Source: Sanguinoderma infundibulare (Eukaryota; Basidiomycota; Agaricomycetes; Polyporales; Polyporaceae). From it: 64,000 bases of DNA. Made by a program: the position numbers and the translations under genes. Below are positions 45,899 through 57,509 of the stretch, piece by piece. The notes below the pieces were generated by a model that saw only the letters and a list, made by a program, of their open reading frames with translations, had not been told where the DNA came from and ran no database searches. Numbering within the stretch: position 1 is the stretch's first letter; each line of letters opens with the position of its first letter. The stretch covers positions 62,001 through 126,000 of the forward strand of contig JAVLRN010000009.1 in NCBI GenBank assembly GCA_032821775.1. Direction: 5' to 3'.

Positions 45899-46139
45899 AA
45901 TGACGAAGCCTGGCTACATTCTCAGATAAACGCTCGCGGCCCGGGGCCCGGGCCACTTTGACCACGTCCAGAGCGCTCGTACGAGGTGCGCTATCCTGGA
46001 TGTGCATTTCACTGGGCCCCGTCATTTTGTCCCAGGGACTTGTCCCACTATGCGGAGAGGCTGACCCGCGGGTAGTGGGCGGGACATGCGTTCTGCGTCA
46101 CCGCTGTCCGGATGCTGGCGGCACCTCGGGAGGATGGGT

Positions 46140-46500
46140 GGGAGGACGACAGTGATTGGACACTTGATGGCGGCCGGGTGGGGGTGTCGGCGGTGGGCCT
46201 GTACTGTTCGAGACTGCACTAGTGCATCTGTGAAAGGTTAGTGTAAGCTTACTTGCAGCCAGGAAAACATTCGAGAGGCATCTGCGACGTGGAGCTTGAA
46301 CGGTTGCGCTTATATTGTGACGGTCTTCTGCACTCACGCCCAATGTCCGCGCCGTCGTGTCGAAAACGTACATGTTGCTGCGGTGTACTGGAATGAGCTT
46401 TCGATCGCATGCCAGTACATCCTTCCACTCACATCTTCCCCGTAAGCACATAAGTAGTCATGAGCCTGCGATCGCTAGTGCAACCTGAATCTGGCTGAAA
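46140..46500 (-). other. Possible spliced gene remnant
   Basis: On the minus strand a chain of GT-AG pairs (GTGAGT donors near 46437 and 46338 with matching acceptors of 45 and 56 nt) joins short exons in phase, reading VLTGKITPQQHVRFRHDGAD and then ASRMFSWLQ. No domain is recognised and the ends cannot be placed. It may be an upstream part of the gene whose last exon is at 45213-45430, or chance. Confidence 0.2.
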
Positions 46501-46519
46501 AGTGGTAGGAGCGTCCATG

Positions 46520-47302
46520 GCCACATGAGACCGAGAACGTTCTGGAATGCAAATTGCGAAGCTGCAGACCCGCATGCTGCGTGGTAGTACTGACGAAATA
46601 TCCGACCGGGCGCGGCACATGCGAATTGACACTATTTGACATTCCACGTAAGTACGGAGGGCACTTTGGCTTTGTCGCGATGAGAAAAATGAGACGTGTG
46701 GCAATCGACCGCATCACCCTGCATCACCAAATATTGCGCGCACCGGCAAGATCGGATCACAAATGACCAACGGCGGAAATGTCGGTGACATTGCGTGCCT
46801 GACAGTCCGAATGATTGGTAAGGGGTTAAGTGGCGAGTCTTTCAGTCAAAGGCGCGGGGAGTCGCTCACCGGGAGGTCAGGCGATGCTCAGGAGAGCGAT
46901 GTTTCTGCGCTGTTTAACGCTCCTGTCTGTCAGCAGAGGACGGAGCGGCATTTGAGAGCGGACAGAGGAGAGACGCAGCGGTGCTCAGCGCATGGCCGGG
47001 CGGTGCGCTGGGTGTGCGGCCAACGTCAACTTTGAAGCACCGATTTCAAATACCGACGAGGGGAAATCCAACTCCGCCAGCATCTCACCGCGTGGACTGA
47101 GCCAGGTTAGATCTCCGCGCCGGGAACGGAACGCGGGGAAGCCTTGGCGTGAGACGGATAAGTGGCTGAGTCTCTGAGAGCTTCCGCCACAATATAATGC
47201 ATAGCAGGGTGTGTTATATGTCCCTAATCTCCTAAAGGCCGACGAATCCTTCCTCTCCTTTACTTCTTCCTTCCTTCCTCCAGCCGCTCTCCGACGACCC
47301 CC
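46520..47302. other. Intergenic region with the GT61 promoter
   Basis: No supported gene. The final 60 nt before the ATG at 47303 is a pyrimidine-rich tract (CTTCCTCTCC..TTCCTTCCTTCC), common before highly expressed fungal starts. Confidence 0.5.
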
Positions 47303-49731
47303 ATGGTCGGCCTCGCGCGCCCTCGGACGCTCCGCGATGTCGCGCTCATCGCCCTCGGTGCCGTTGGCATGCACTTCACGACAAGCTTCCTCGGACCGTT
47401 TACGGAGCACACCAGCTCGATCGTAGTTCAGACGCAGGTGAGTGTTCGCTTTCCGCGATGGAATTCTTGTGTGCCGTGCTTGCGGTGTGCCACGTCGGAG
47501 TGCGGTTTGAGCTCGGGCCTTGGCGGAGGACCAGGAAGCGAAGCGATGGGTGTAGGCAATGGGGTGCTTGGTATCAGGTCGTGCTCTGGGATAGGATGGG
47601 ATGCCAGTGAGTGCTGTATTGATGAACGTACGTTGGCTTGCGATCCGCCCGTCCTCCGCGCCTTGCCGCTGTCCCTCGTACCTCTACCCACCAGAGGCTT
47701 CTCGCGGCCAGGGGGCCGTGTCTGCGCTTCGCCGGTCTGTGACCGAGGATATTTCTGTCCTCCGAAACGTTACCTTCCCCTTCCGAGTACTGAAATCCCA
47801 TCCCAGATCGACTCTGACTTCCCTCCAAACCCCATACCCCCACATAACCGTGATTTCGTCCGACGTCCGGCAGACGATCCCCTCGTAAAGCCAGACGTGC
47901 CCCCCGCTGTCGTACCACCACGAGGCCAACGACAAGACATCCCTCAGGAACCCATCAAGCCAATAGCCGACGCACCTCCCGTTGTCGATACCGCCTACAA
48001 GATTCCCGAAACCGTTCTCTTGTCACATGCCCCAGGATGGACGGTCTTCCGCAACTTGTACATGTCCAACGGAACAATATACATCGTCACCTCAAGACCA
48101 AATTCCTTCCCAGACATCGTTATGGTCACTTCCACTGGTCTCAAAGCTGAAGCGACTCCAGAGAATATCCAAGCACGTATACCCACCGCCGAGGATATGG
48201 CCTTCCTCACCCCCGACGAGGCTCGCGACCTCTGGGGTGGCGATCTTGACAAGGTCCGTGCCAATTCTTCCCATCAAATCGACGCTTCTTGACGTTCGAC
48301 GCATCTTGTAGATGGAGAAGAACCGGTTATGGTCTGTGCCTGGCAATACTTTCATCATCAACGAGCCCTCGCAGTTCCTCGACCACTACTACCACTTCGT
48401 CGCAGAATGGCTTTTGGGCGCCTGGGCTTTCTGGCAAGGAACGTTCAACGCCGTCGTAAACCCCGACTCCGCCGCGCTCACCAACGCGCCCCCAGTTCAT
48501 CGTGCGATCTTCACGCACGCTGACGCCATTGGCTGGCGCGACCGCCCCGGGTTCAATTCGTACGTCTTCCGGTCCGCCTTCCCCGCGCTCACCGTCGAGG
48601 TCGAGGACGACTGGGTGGACCGTATCATCGCGACCTCCAACACCCACGCCGTACGCCGCGCGTGGCATTTTGACACCGTGCTCTTTACGGACCGCTCGGC
48701 GGCGTTCAAGGGCCCGCTCTGCGGCTCGCAAAACCAACGGATTGCGTCCGAGGCGACGGAGCACATGCGCAAGGCCGGGAACTTGACGAAACTCTGGTGG
48801 GAGCCCGTCAGGCGTGGGGTGCTGCGATTCGCGGGCATCGACGAGCGTACGCTCGACCTCGGGGTGAAGGCGGACGCGGTCCTCGCAGGCCGGAACAAGC
48901 TCAAGCCGCTTGCGGGGCTGAACCAGCACCAGCACGAAGAGGGGGCCTCGGGCACGAAGGCGGCCTCGGGCTTGTCGGACAAGAACATCGTCATCACGTA
49001 CATTAGCAGGCAGTCGGCGCGCCGGCACTTGCTCGAGGACGACCATGCGGCGCTCGTGGTGGCGCTGGACGAGATGGCGAAGAGGCACGGGTGGGAGCTC
49101 AACATCGTCGAGGCGGAGAGGCTGAGCAAGGAGCAGCAGCTGGGGATCGCTGCGCGGACAACGGTGCGTTGGGCTGCCCTTTATGTATGCTGCGCAAGGA
49201 CTGGCGTCTGATTGAGATCTGCATATTCTATTGCGACGTTCGCAGATCATGCTCGGCGTGCATGGCAATGGTCTCACGGTGAGTCTAGAGCTGGGTGCTG
49301 TTGGAGTGAGTGCGCTGACGAACTGCGGTGCTTGCTGTTTTGGGTGGCTCAGCACCTCGTCATGATGCCGGTGACGCCCATTTCGTCTGTCATCGAGATC
49401 TTCTACCCCGGTGGCTTCGCGCATGATTACCACTGGACGTCCCAGGCGTTAGGCATGAGGCACTTCGCTATCTGGAACGACACGTGCGTGACCTCTTCCT
49501 CATCCCCGTCTTTGCACAGTAGCGTGCTTTCTATCTGCAGCGATGGCTGACGCGCGTCGTTCGGTTGCGGACAGATATCATACATACCCTAATGAACCAC
49601 GAGTAGACTACCCCGAAGGCTTCCAGGGGACCGAAATCCCAGTATACCCGCCGACGGTCGTGAAGGTGATTGAGGACCGTATAGCGGGCCTCCATCCGAT
49701 GGACGGCCCCCCAGACCACTACGACCACTAG
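47303..49731 (+). CDS. GT61-family glycosyltransferase (DUF563, EOGT-like)
   Basis: A multi-exon gene. Exon 1 (47303-47437) encodes a short N-terminus with a hydrophobic helix (DVALIALGAVGMHFTTSFLG) that suits a type II Golgi/ER anchor. Later exons carry PETVLLSHAPGWTVFRNLYM, NEPSQFLDHYYHFVAEWLLG, IVITYISRQSARRHL and the GT61 core GVHGNGLTHLVMMPVTPISS with VIEIFYPGGFAHDY. GT61 enzymes transfer xylose, arabinose or GlcNAc onto glycans or proteins in the secretory pathway. The start of exon 2 is uncertain because the frame after exon 1 stays open through the likely first intron. Stop at 49729-49731. Confidence 0.88.
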
Positions 49732-50379
49732 TCGCGTGTCTGGCCCTCTGAGAAAAGCCTGTCGCCGCCAACGACGACCAGCCCTTACCCCATGTTGTAC
49801 CCCGCGGTTCTCGTCAGCGCGACCGTCCAGGGCTCTCCTACCTACCCTGCGCTATCCGTATTCCCCCCTCCTGGACGGCGGTCCCTGCGTCTCGTGCTGC
49901 CAGTGGCTAATGGATCTTTACCTTTACCCGTAACTTATAGTCGCTCTTTCTTTCCGTGCATCGCTCCTGCATTGGCCATAGAAATCAGACGTTGGTCGTT
50001 TGTGTACGTTACCATGTTATCCCCCGTTCTGGTCGTTTTTGGATGGACCTCGGGTTTGGAATGTATATTTTGGGACTCCTGGGAGGCTGCCTTTCTGCGG
50101 TGGCTTCGTGGGGTGGTGTATATGCCATCATGCTTCATGAACGTGTTGACGTTTGTCTCTCCGGGTGTTTGGTGGTAACCGTCTGAAACGTCGGAATTGC
50201 AATGCGTGCATAGGTCCTATAGTATAGGCGGCCGCGCTTGCCTACGGTGACGTCATAGAAGGTGCATTGATTTATTCGGAGTGCCCCTACTCCGTCTCTC
50301 CCGATATAAATAACACGGTCTCGCAGATGCAGCTCGGGAAAGCACGCTCAAAGTTGCTTCCGCCACGACAACCCTAACA
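49732..50379. other. GT61 3' flank, boundary of the repeated array
   Basis: About 650 nt with no supported gene. Similarity between modules starts near 50380 with TATATACCGGGCCTGG. Confidence 0.5.
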
Positions 50380-50559
50380 TCTCATATATACCGGGCCTGG
50401 AGGGGCGAAATACCAACGAATGGTACGTCGATTGCCATCGTCAAGCCTCGATCGATCGATCGAGCTGACCGGTACTGGCAACAATATCCCGGCTAAAGGG
50501 CGGGGCGTAGTCGTATCCTCGTGTCGATGGCGCTGGTGGACGGTCTGGCGACTGTGTTG

Positions 50560-51060
50560 CAAGCAACCATCGGAGGGATTGCGGCGGTTGAGTAGCGATG
50601 CGTTCCTTACGGCGTGGTCTCTCGGTGGCCCCATGTTCGCGCTAGCCCGACTCCGAGTACGAAGTGACTGACTCGGAACAAACTGGGACTCGGACTTCCC
50701 GAACACGAACAGGTCCTCCTAGCCCCGTAGGCGGATGATCCTTACTGCAACCCCAGGTGGACGGTCACGAATTGGATTTGGGGGGAGGAGACGGGGTGCC
50801 ATGGCCGGCGGCGCCGGCACGCTTTCCGGTCGGGGGGCGCGACGTGTACCCTGTTGCGGGAGGCGTCACGCCAGACGTGATGGGAGGGCAGATGGGGATA
50901 GGTTGGGTGCTGGATTAGGAGCCGAACCGCCAGTCGCTGGGGCTGGAGCAGGGACTATGTGCAGTCCTGGAGGGCCTAGTCCCGAGCCAGACGGAGCGAT
51001 GGTACGGGCGCCACGAGGAGTCGCAGTGCCAGCGTACGCAGTAATAGGCGGCCGCGTGGT
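50560..51060 (+). other. Upstream block of module A with degenerate companion frame
   Basis: Part of the block conserved in all five modules. The plus strand reads GGRSRIGFGGRRRGAMAGGA in an open frame, preceded by a hydrophobic Ala/Gly/Ile stretch in another frame. Indels between copies shift the frames, so a protein-coding role is not assured here. The best preserved copy is in module D. Confidence 0.4.
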
Positions 51061-51320
51061 TGGCGCGGCTTACTGAAGAATCTGTGCCAGCGCGACGGAA
51101 ATTCCTGTTTGCCAGTCGTCGATATTGGATGGGAAGTCGGGCAGGCGTGTCACAAGACTTCGAAGGGAACGGCTTGGGCGATGGACTTGCAGCTACGGCC
51201 GGCGTTCATCCGTCAAGTTGTGGCATCCCTTTGTCACTTCTAGGCCGACCAATGACCGGCGTTGTACTTCGTCCAGAAACGCGCGAGGAGTCAAATACCG
51301 TGACTGCGAATCCATACAGA

Positions 51321-51399
51321 CGAGAAGGCGATGGCCTGGCGTCTCGCGTGCACTTATAATCTGCAGCGCAGAGAGGGCGGTGGGCATACACACCACACC
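51321..51399 (+). promoter_or_regulatory. Conserved core promoter of module A gene
   Basis: A block shared almost base for base with modules B and D: GGCCTGGCGTCTCGCGTGCA, then TTATAAT (TATA-like, 51354-51360), then CTGCAGCGCAGAGAGGG and a CACACCAC leader immediately before the ATG at 51400. Confidence 0.7.
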
Positions 51400-52083
51400 A
51401 TGCGTTTCTCTACAATCCTCTCTTCGCTCGTTGCCCTCGCCAGCGTATGCTCCGCAACGGATCAGCATGTTATGATGCGCGGCGGCCCTCCCCCTCCCAA
51501 GTTCGAGACGATCTTAATCGGCACTCTCGTCGTAGGTGAACAGCGCAGTCTGGATGGACCGCTGGGCACACGCATCTACTTTCCTGTCACTGGGTAAGTC
51601 CCTTCGCTCTCCCTAAATGTGCTGGGACTCACAGGTTGAATGCCAGTGGAAATTTCACCGATATTTCCGGGAACCTAATCGCGACCATCCTGTCGGGTGA
51701 ATCTACGGCTCTTGCCGCGACTGGGTCTAAAACGGTATTCTATCCGGAGCGAACGTTCGCCGTCACCTGGGAGGCTGACAAGAAACTTGCGATACTTGAG
51801 ACCATCGGTGTCGAGTATGTGCAACGATCATCATTGAGAGACTGGATGTCTGGCTGACCTTACTGTCATGTCCATAGAGTGACGAACACATTCGATGTCA
51901 GATATGTGTAAGTCCGTGCTACACCTGTCTCAGGTCGAGGCAGCTTACCTTCCCAACGAATCTAGCCATCTGGAGACTGACTCGCCGACGTACGAGTCGT
52001 TGAACAGCCGTTTCTTGCTCTGCCGTACCCTACCGGCCGTGGATGGCATATATATCCCCTTTAGTCTTTTTGGCTTGCTGTAA
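51400..52083 (+). CDS. Small secreted DUF3237-like protein, copy A
   Basis: Four exons (51400-51593, 51647-51814, 51878-51907, 51966-52083), all junctions phase 2, give 169 residues. A signal peptide (MRFSTILSSLVALASVCSA) is followed by PKFETILIGTLVVG, the ITGG-like turn VTGGNFTDISGNLIATILSG, a strand WEADKKLAILETIGVE, and the C-terminal HLETDSPTYESLNSRFL before a hydrophobic end (FSLFGLL). The ITGG motif followed by LxGxxLPG and the late ETDxxxYxxLN motif resemble DUF3237, a beta-barrel family of unknown function usually found without signal peptides. Copies B and D are intact relatives in the same window. Function unknown; secretion is inferred from the N-terminus. Confidence 0.85.
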
Positions 52084-53000
52084 CTGCATGGATCAGCACG
52101 CAGTGCACTTGGTAGCACGGACCCCAAGAGAATCGAGCACCACTGTACGCGTGGAGTGTCCAACCTGCATCTGCTTATACGCTTTGTATAAATTGGGACA
52201 CTAAACACCGAATTCTCCGAGTGCTGGCTGGCCCGGACCCATTGACGCTGTCGGAATTGCCGGCGAATGTCGATAGTAAGTATGACGAACTTGGATCATA
52301 AACAGACGACGAACCGTCAAAGATCTTCATCAAAGTCGTGTTGCCTTGGTACCGGAATGAAAAGAAGCCAGAGACTCGATGCAGTGCATCAAGATGACAT
52401 TAATGTCGAGCTCGATCGACCGTTACAGCTGACGTACCTCTCGATCTCGGTAAATTCGAACACCAAATGCTTTCCGCGGCTGCAGGGCCTAGTGATATCA
52501 CCAACTCGGGAACGCGTTGATGACGCCAGTGAACGCGGTGACTACTGTGTTGCAAGCAATCATGGGAGCGGCGATTGCGGCCGCGGCGGGTGGACGGTCA
52601 CGATTTGATTGGGCGGAGGAGATGGGGTGACATGGCCGGCGGCGCTGGTACGGGGGACGGGTGGGAAGATGCAGATGAGTATTGCAAGTGCTGGATGGAG
52701 ATCAGGGGTAGGAGCCGGGCGCTGGCAGGAGCAGGGGTGGGTACAGTCCTGGCGGCCAAGCCGCACGGATCGATAGGACGGGGCTTACCACAAGGAGTAG
52801 CCCAGGGGTCAGTGCCGGCATATGCGGGGACTGGCGGAGGCCCTGTGGTTAGCGCGGCGTAGGGAAGAATCCGTATCAGCGAGACGGATTCCGGTTTGGT
52901 CATCGCTGTTGGATGGAAGTCAGACTTGGCGTGACCCAAGGCGTGAAAGGGTAAGAATTAGGGTGGCATACATGACGAAATCGCATATCGCAGCTCCGGA

Positions 53001-53079
53001 CGAGAAGGCGAAGGCCTGGCGTCTCGCGTTCACTTATAGTCTGCAGCGCAGAGAGGGAGGTGGGCATACACACCGCGCC
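53001..53079 (+). promoter_or_regulatory. Conserved core promoter of module B gene
   Basis: It has the same order as in module A: GGCCTGGCGTCTCGCGTTCA, TTATAGT in place of TTATAAT, CTGCAGCGCAGAGAGGGAGG and a CACACCGC leader before the ATG at 53080. Confidence 0.7.
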
Positions 53080-53754
53080 ATGCGTTTCTTTACACTCCTC
53101 TCTTCGCTCGTTGGCCTCGCCACCGTACGCTCGGCACATGCGGGTGGCCTTCCTCTTCCCAAGTTCGAAACGATCTTTGTCGGCACTTACACCACACAAC
53201 GGTACAGTCTTAATGGACCATTGGGCGAGCACATCTACTCTCCTATCACTGGGTAAGTCCCTTCGCGCTCTCAGTCCGTGAGTGTGATGCGACTTACAGG
53301 CATTATCGACATGGATACCAGTGGAAATTTAACCGATACCTCCGGGAAGCTGGTCGGGACCTTCCTGCCGGGCGATGACGATGGCGTCGAGACCAAGCCT
53401 GGGGTAGCCTATACGGAGGGAACGATCCCCATCATATGGGAGGTCGACAAGAAACTTGCAATACTTCAGGGCGTCGGTGTCCTGTAAGTGTAGCAATCAT
53501 CACTGCGAAGGAACCCGGACGTTTGACTGACCTTGGTATCATGTCGTAGCGTGGAGAACAAATTCGATTTCAACTACATGTGAGTCTGTGTTACACCTTT
53601 CTTAGGTTGAGGCAGCTTACCTTGCAACGAGTCCAGCCGTCTGGAGACTGACTCGCCGACGTACGAGTCGTTGAATAGCCGTTTCTTGATCTTTGGTGTC
53701 ACAAAGGGCGCGGAAGACTCACATTTCAACTTTAGTCTTTTTGGCTTGCTGTAA
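53080..53754 (+). CDS. Small secreted DUF3237-like protein, copy B
   Basis: Four exons (53080-53252, 53322-53483, 53550-53579, 53637-53754) with the same phases as copy A give 160 residues. Signal peptide MRFFTLLSSLVGLATVRSA, then PKFETIFVGTYTTQ, ITGGNLTDTSGKLVGTFLPG, VDKKLAILQGVGVLV and RLETDSPTYESLNSRFLIFG. The acceptor of intron 1 is the ACCAG before TGGAAAT; an earlier ACAG would break the frame. Exon lengths 162, 30 and 118 are shared or nearly shared with A and D, showing recent descent from one gene. No disabling change is seen. Confidence 0.85.
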
Positions 53755-54000
53755 CTGCAGGATCAGTACGCTGTACACTTAGTAGGATGAACCCAAGAAT
53801 AGAGTACCATTGTATGCACGGAGAGTCCAAGGCGACATCTGCATCTGCTTATACGTTGAACGCGGGTGGATGTAACCATACCCAAACGCCGAACTCTTCG
53901 GCGAGTGCTGCCAGGGTGTCGAAATTGCTGGTGAACGTCGACTAGTGCGTGGAATTTGAATCACAAACAGACGACGTACCGTCAAAAATCTTCCTCATAC

Positions 54001-54815
54001 TCGTATATATCCGGTCTTCCCGATGTACGAATGAAAAGAAGTTAGGGATGCAGTGTGTCATGATATGATGTTGCTGACGTTCCCCTCGATCTCAATAAAT
54101 TCGATAACCAGTGCTTTCTGCAGCCACAGGGCATAGTGATATCCCAACTCGAACGCGTTGATGATGCCAGTGAACGGGGTGACTACTGTGTTCCAAGCAA
54201 TCCTTGGAGCGGCGATTGCGGCCGCGGCGAGTGGACGGCGTCACGGTTTGTTTAAGTGGAGGAGACGGGGTGCCATGGCCGGCGGTGCTGGCATGTGTGA
54301 CGGGAGGCCATATAGGGATGGGTGTTGCGGGTGCAGGATTGGGGACAGGGGAGGATCCGGAGGAGGGGAAGGAGACGCTGCACAGATCGATGGTAGGGGT
54401 CTACCACAAGGAGTAGCGTATGGACTAGCGCTAGCATATGCAGTGACAGAGATGCCCTGCGGTTGACGCGACGTGTTGAAGAAGCCGCGCCAGCGCGAGG
54501 GTTCCTGTTTGGGCGCCGCTTCTCGATCCCGACCACCGGCGTGCCTGGACGACGAAGTCCAGCTTGCGAGGAGCCGAATACTATGACTCCATACAAGGAC
54601 GCGAAGGCCTGGCGTTTCGCGTGCACATATAGTCTGCAGCGCGGAGACGGAGGTGTGCGTTCGCTCTGCACGATGCGTTTCTTGACACCGCTCTCTTCGC
54701 TCCTTGCCCTCGCCACTGTATGCTCGGCACATTCGGGCGTCCCTTCGCCTCTGCGGTTTGAGGTGATCCTGGTCGGCACTCTTACCATTGGTCCTGTCCG
54801 GACGTTCAGACCGCT
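54001..54815 (+). repeat. Array module C, truncated
   Basis: Third unit, joined to B. The upstream block (TTGATGATGCCAGTGAACGG, then the GGTGCCATGGCCGGCGGTGC block near 54270) is complete, but similarity to the other modules stops inside exon 1 of the gene at about 54800-54815. Confidence 0.75.
54595..54672 (+). promoter_or_regulatory. Conserved core promoter of module C
   Basis: GGCCTGGCGTTTCGCGTGCA, then CATATAGT, CTGCAGCGCGGAGACGGAGG, then a leader changed to GTGTGCGTTC. It is still recognisable although the gene it served is broken. Confidence 0.6.
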
Positions 54816-54828
54816 GTGTTTACGGTGA
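54673..54828 (+). pseudogene. Truncated DUF3237-like gene, copy C
   Basis: A signal peptide like those of the other copies (MRFLTPLSSLLALATVCSA) and the opening strand RFEVILVGTLTIGP are present. After that the sequence departs from the family and runs into a stop at 54826-54828. Exons 2-4 are missing from the following kilobases. It cannot make the complete protein. Confidence 0.8.
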
Positions 54829-56329
54829 TTTGAGGGTGCGCGGAGGGAGTCGAACGGGAGGGTATCGACGGTTTGTGCGGGCCTGGCGACCCGCCAGACG
54901 CAGGGGTGGGGTATGGACTGCGCCGAATGTGGTGGGACGTCCACCCAGCTGTGATGAGCCGCGAATCCGTCCGAGGCCAAGACGACTGATAGTGCTAGCA
55001 GGGAGCCGAGAGGGTAGAATTACCTCTGGGTCGTGGCGTCAAAAAATTACCCGGACAAGACAGTAGTAGCGTTAGCTCTGCACCGGTAAGGTCAGGTTGG
55101 TCGGCTCCTGTTAGCGAGGGTGCCGGGGGAGGAAGGTGCTGGCGGTGGTAGTGTTGACGATGCTCGAGGACGGGAGCGAATCACAGATTGTCGGGAGAAA
55201 GGGCCATGCCGCAGTGGCAGCATACAGATGTGAAGGTGAGGCTGCTCCATGGCGGTGAGCTCAAGGGGGAGCGTGCATGGCCGCTGATATGGGAGGTGTC
55301 GGAGGTGGGGGGTAGGGGCGCAGGGATCAAGGGCGTGTTGCGTCGCTGGAGGCGGATGCGGAGGAAACAGAGTGTGGCGAATGCGGGAGTGGAAAGACAC
55401 TGAGAATGTTCATGCCATCCGCGTATGTGCGGCGTATCGGTTCCAGACCGGCCGTCTCATAGTCGCATGCGACTATGCGACTTTCTGTTTCACGTACGTT
55501 CTCTAAAAGAGAGATCCAAGTTGATCCTAGACTCGGATGAGCCCTAATGCCAAGAGTCGTCCTCTTCTACACCCTTGCCACGGCCACGGTTGAGGAGGGC
55601 AGTCTCAAGCTGGATGCCCAGCGGAGAGATGGTGCACGGCTGGTCGTCAAGCGAAAAAAGGTCGAGGCAACCTCGGCTGCAGCGCAAGCCATGAGGAGGA
55701 CAGAAAAAAACTTGAAATCCAGCAAGATACCTGGTCTAGGTTGGCAAGGATGTCACCATCATTGTGGTAGGGTTGCAAGGAGATGCAGGACGGCGACAAG
55801 CAAGGTTCACAAGATAGGCGCCCATCTTATTTGCCAAAGCATCCGCACACTACAAGCCTAGTGGCCTCTCGCTCTTCGGTCAATCGCCACACGAATGCCC
55901 GAGTACAACTAGGGGTAGAGGGATACAGACCCATTCACATGCTCCCGCTATTTGGGACTGCCGCAAAGCTTGCTCACCAATCACTGCATGAAAGGTCATT
56001 CCTTGACGATAACGCGCTCAAGCCTCCACGCCTCTTAACCGTGCTATCCCTTCGTGTAAAATACAGCTCTCTTCATTCTCCCTGACTCAACCCGTGTGAG
56101 CGATGCGAACAATTTCATTATGGCCGAACTGTATAAACGTCACGCCAGAGCGGAACTGACGCGAGCGGTGAGAGAGGCATTAAAACATTTTTAACAGCAG
56201 CTAAAACCCAATGCGAGGATAAGTAGGCGTGGATCAAGTCGCCCAGGTCCCACGCCGCTCGAGCGCGGCATCTATAATCCTGTGGCCGCGTGAGCAAACC
56301 GCTCCAGTGAGGCAATGAGGAGTAAAAGC
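54829..56329. other. Region between truncated module C and the unnamed gene
   Basis: 1.5 kb with no gene I can support. A plus-strand frame at 55188-55403 reads GGELKGERAWPLIWEVSEVG, like the tail of a protein but without partner exons. A perfect palindrome lies at 55458-55477. Confidence 0.45.
55458..55477. repeat. Perfect 20-bp palindrome
   Basis: CATAGTCGCATGCGACTATG equals its own reverse complement and is followed by another GCGACT. No open gene is adjacent. It may be a protein-binding site or a rearrangement-prone spot. Confidence 0.9.
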
Positions 56330-57127
56330 TCACATCTGGATCGCCACCATTTCCCTCAAGAAATCATCTACATCGGGGATTTCATCTGCCTTCTCGAAGT
56401 GTGCGCACACATCCAGCCAGGAGTCGACGAGTGGCAGATACTTAGAAGCGCCAGGGTTCATTGCATCCTCAGAAACAACTTGCTCCCCTTCCTTGAAAAC
56501 GGCAAGTAAGTCCTGCCAGGCTTGGGTGAATGCATCAGGGTTAGCATCACGGCGGGATTTCCAGGACGCCAAGTCAGGGGACATGCGATGACGATAACCG
56601 TCCGCAAAGCTGGTCTCCACGGTCCTTTGATCGTCCCAGCCTAGCTTCAGACCACTACCGTTGAATGGTCTGTCGCCTATGTCGCCAAACCTGCGTCGAA
56701 CCCGGATCGGCAAATTACCGTCTATCCAGTGGCAGCATCCTTCGAAGGGGAAGCGCAATGGACCCGGATAGACAGAGGGACGTTGGGGGTGGGTGTTTGT
56801 GTAAATGGGGACGACCATGTCGGCGGTGAGCCCGAGGGACTCATCCACGCGGCACAAACTGGGGGCTATGATGTCCGCGAGATAGCAAGTCCAAGGGGTT
56901 CCACGGAGCGGAAACGCTGGCTTCTGAACCATACAATGTGAGTTACGGAGTGGAAGGAGAGATCAGTTGGAAGGACGTACTCTGTTTAGATAAACTAGAT
57001 ATTTCTTCGGCTTGATCTCTTGGGCTTCCGCAGTTGCTATCGCATCCTGAAGGTCCTCCACCATCGCTACCGGATCCATTCGGATTACAGCGTACTGCCG
57101 TGTCCTGGGGAGAAGGCAACAGCTCAT
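56330..57127 (-). CDS. Unrecognised two-exon protein
   Basis: Exons 57127-56981 and 56923-56330 across a 57-nt phase-0 intron give 246 residues. It has no signal peptide or membrane segment. Segments such as MVVPIYTNTHPQRPSVYPGP, then FPFEGCCHWIDGNLPIRVRR, and a C-terminal LPLVDSWLDVCAHFEKADEI recall a type of unnamed protein repeated in agaricomycete genomes, but I can attach no domain name or function. It sits inside the segment that separates array modules C and D. Confidence 0.7.
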
Positions 57128-57509
57128 GTTGAGTGGTACTGAATGCAGGTTGGATGGAGGAGAAATTCCGGGGGACGAGCGACTTATATATATACCATGA
57201 GGTGAACTTAGGGGACGAAGGGGATACGAGCCGCCGTACTAGGTTCCGACTTTCAAGTTGGCCTGCCGGCTTTCGTTTTGGGCAAGCGCTTAAGCTTTGC
57301 AGGCTCGCGTAATTAATCGCAATCCGTTCTCCGTTCAAAGTACTAAAATCGGGCCTCCGGGTCGCATCCGTTAAGGGAAGCCCTACCATCCGCGCGCGGA
57401 TGTGCCCCTTCCAGCTTCTAGCTGTCGAGCCTGACCGCCTCGCCTCCGTCATTCACGATCCGCGATCGTAACGCGATAGGCGTGTTTCGGAGAGCGTCGT
57501 CTACGCTGG

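Larger units (their letters stand above)
50380..52340 (+). repeat. Array module A
   Basis: First copy of a unit of about 1.7-2 kb. In order it holds TATATACCGGGCCTGG, a GATCGATC-rich block, a stretch reading LATVLQATIGGIAAV, a GGACGGGGTGCCATGGCCGG-like block (about 50790-50810), a conserved promoter and the DUF3237-like gene, then a common 3' flank around 52084-52340. Confidence 0.8.
52341..54000 (+). repeat. Array module B
   Basis: Second tandem unit, directly joined to A. It shows the GAGCTCGATCGACCGTTACA block, TTGATGACGCCAGTGAACGC, VTTVLQAIMGAAIAAAAGG in one frame, the ATGGCCGGCGG block (about 52630), the promoter, the gene and the 3' flank. Confidence 0.8.

Noticed and set aside
48327..49433. 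368-codon minus-strand frame opposite GT61
   Set aside because: The plus strand carries the full GT61 motif set; the minus frame has no recognisable domain and arises from GC-rich codon use.
54252..54980. 242-codon minus-strand frame over module C
   Set aside because: It runs antisense through the conserved promoter and signal-peptide exon and is not preserved in modules A, B or D.
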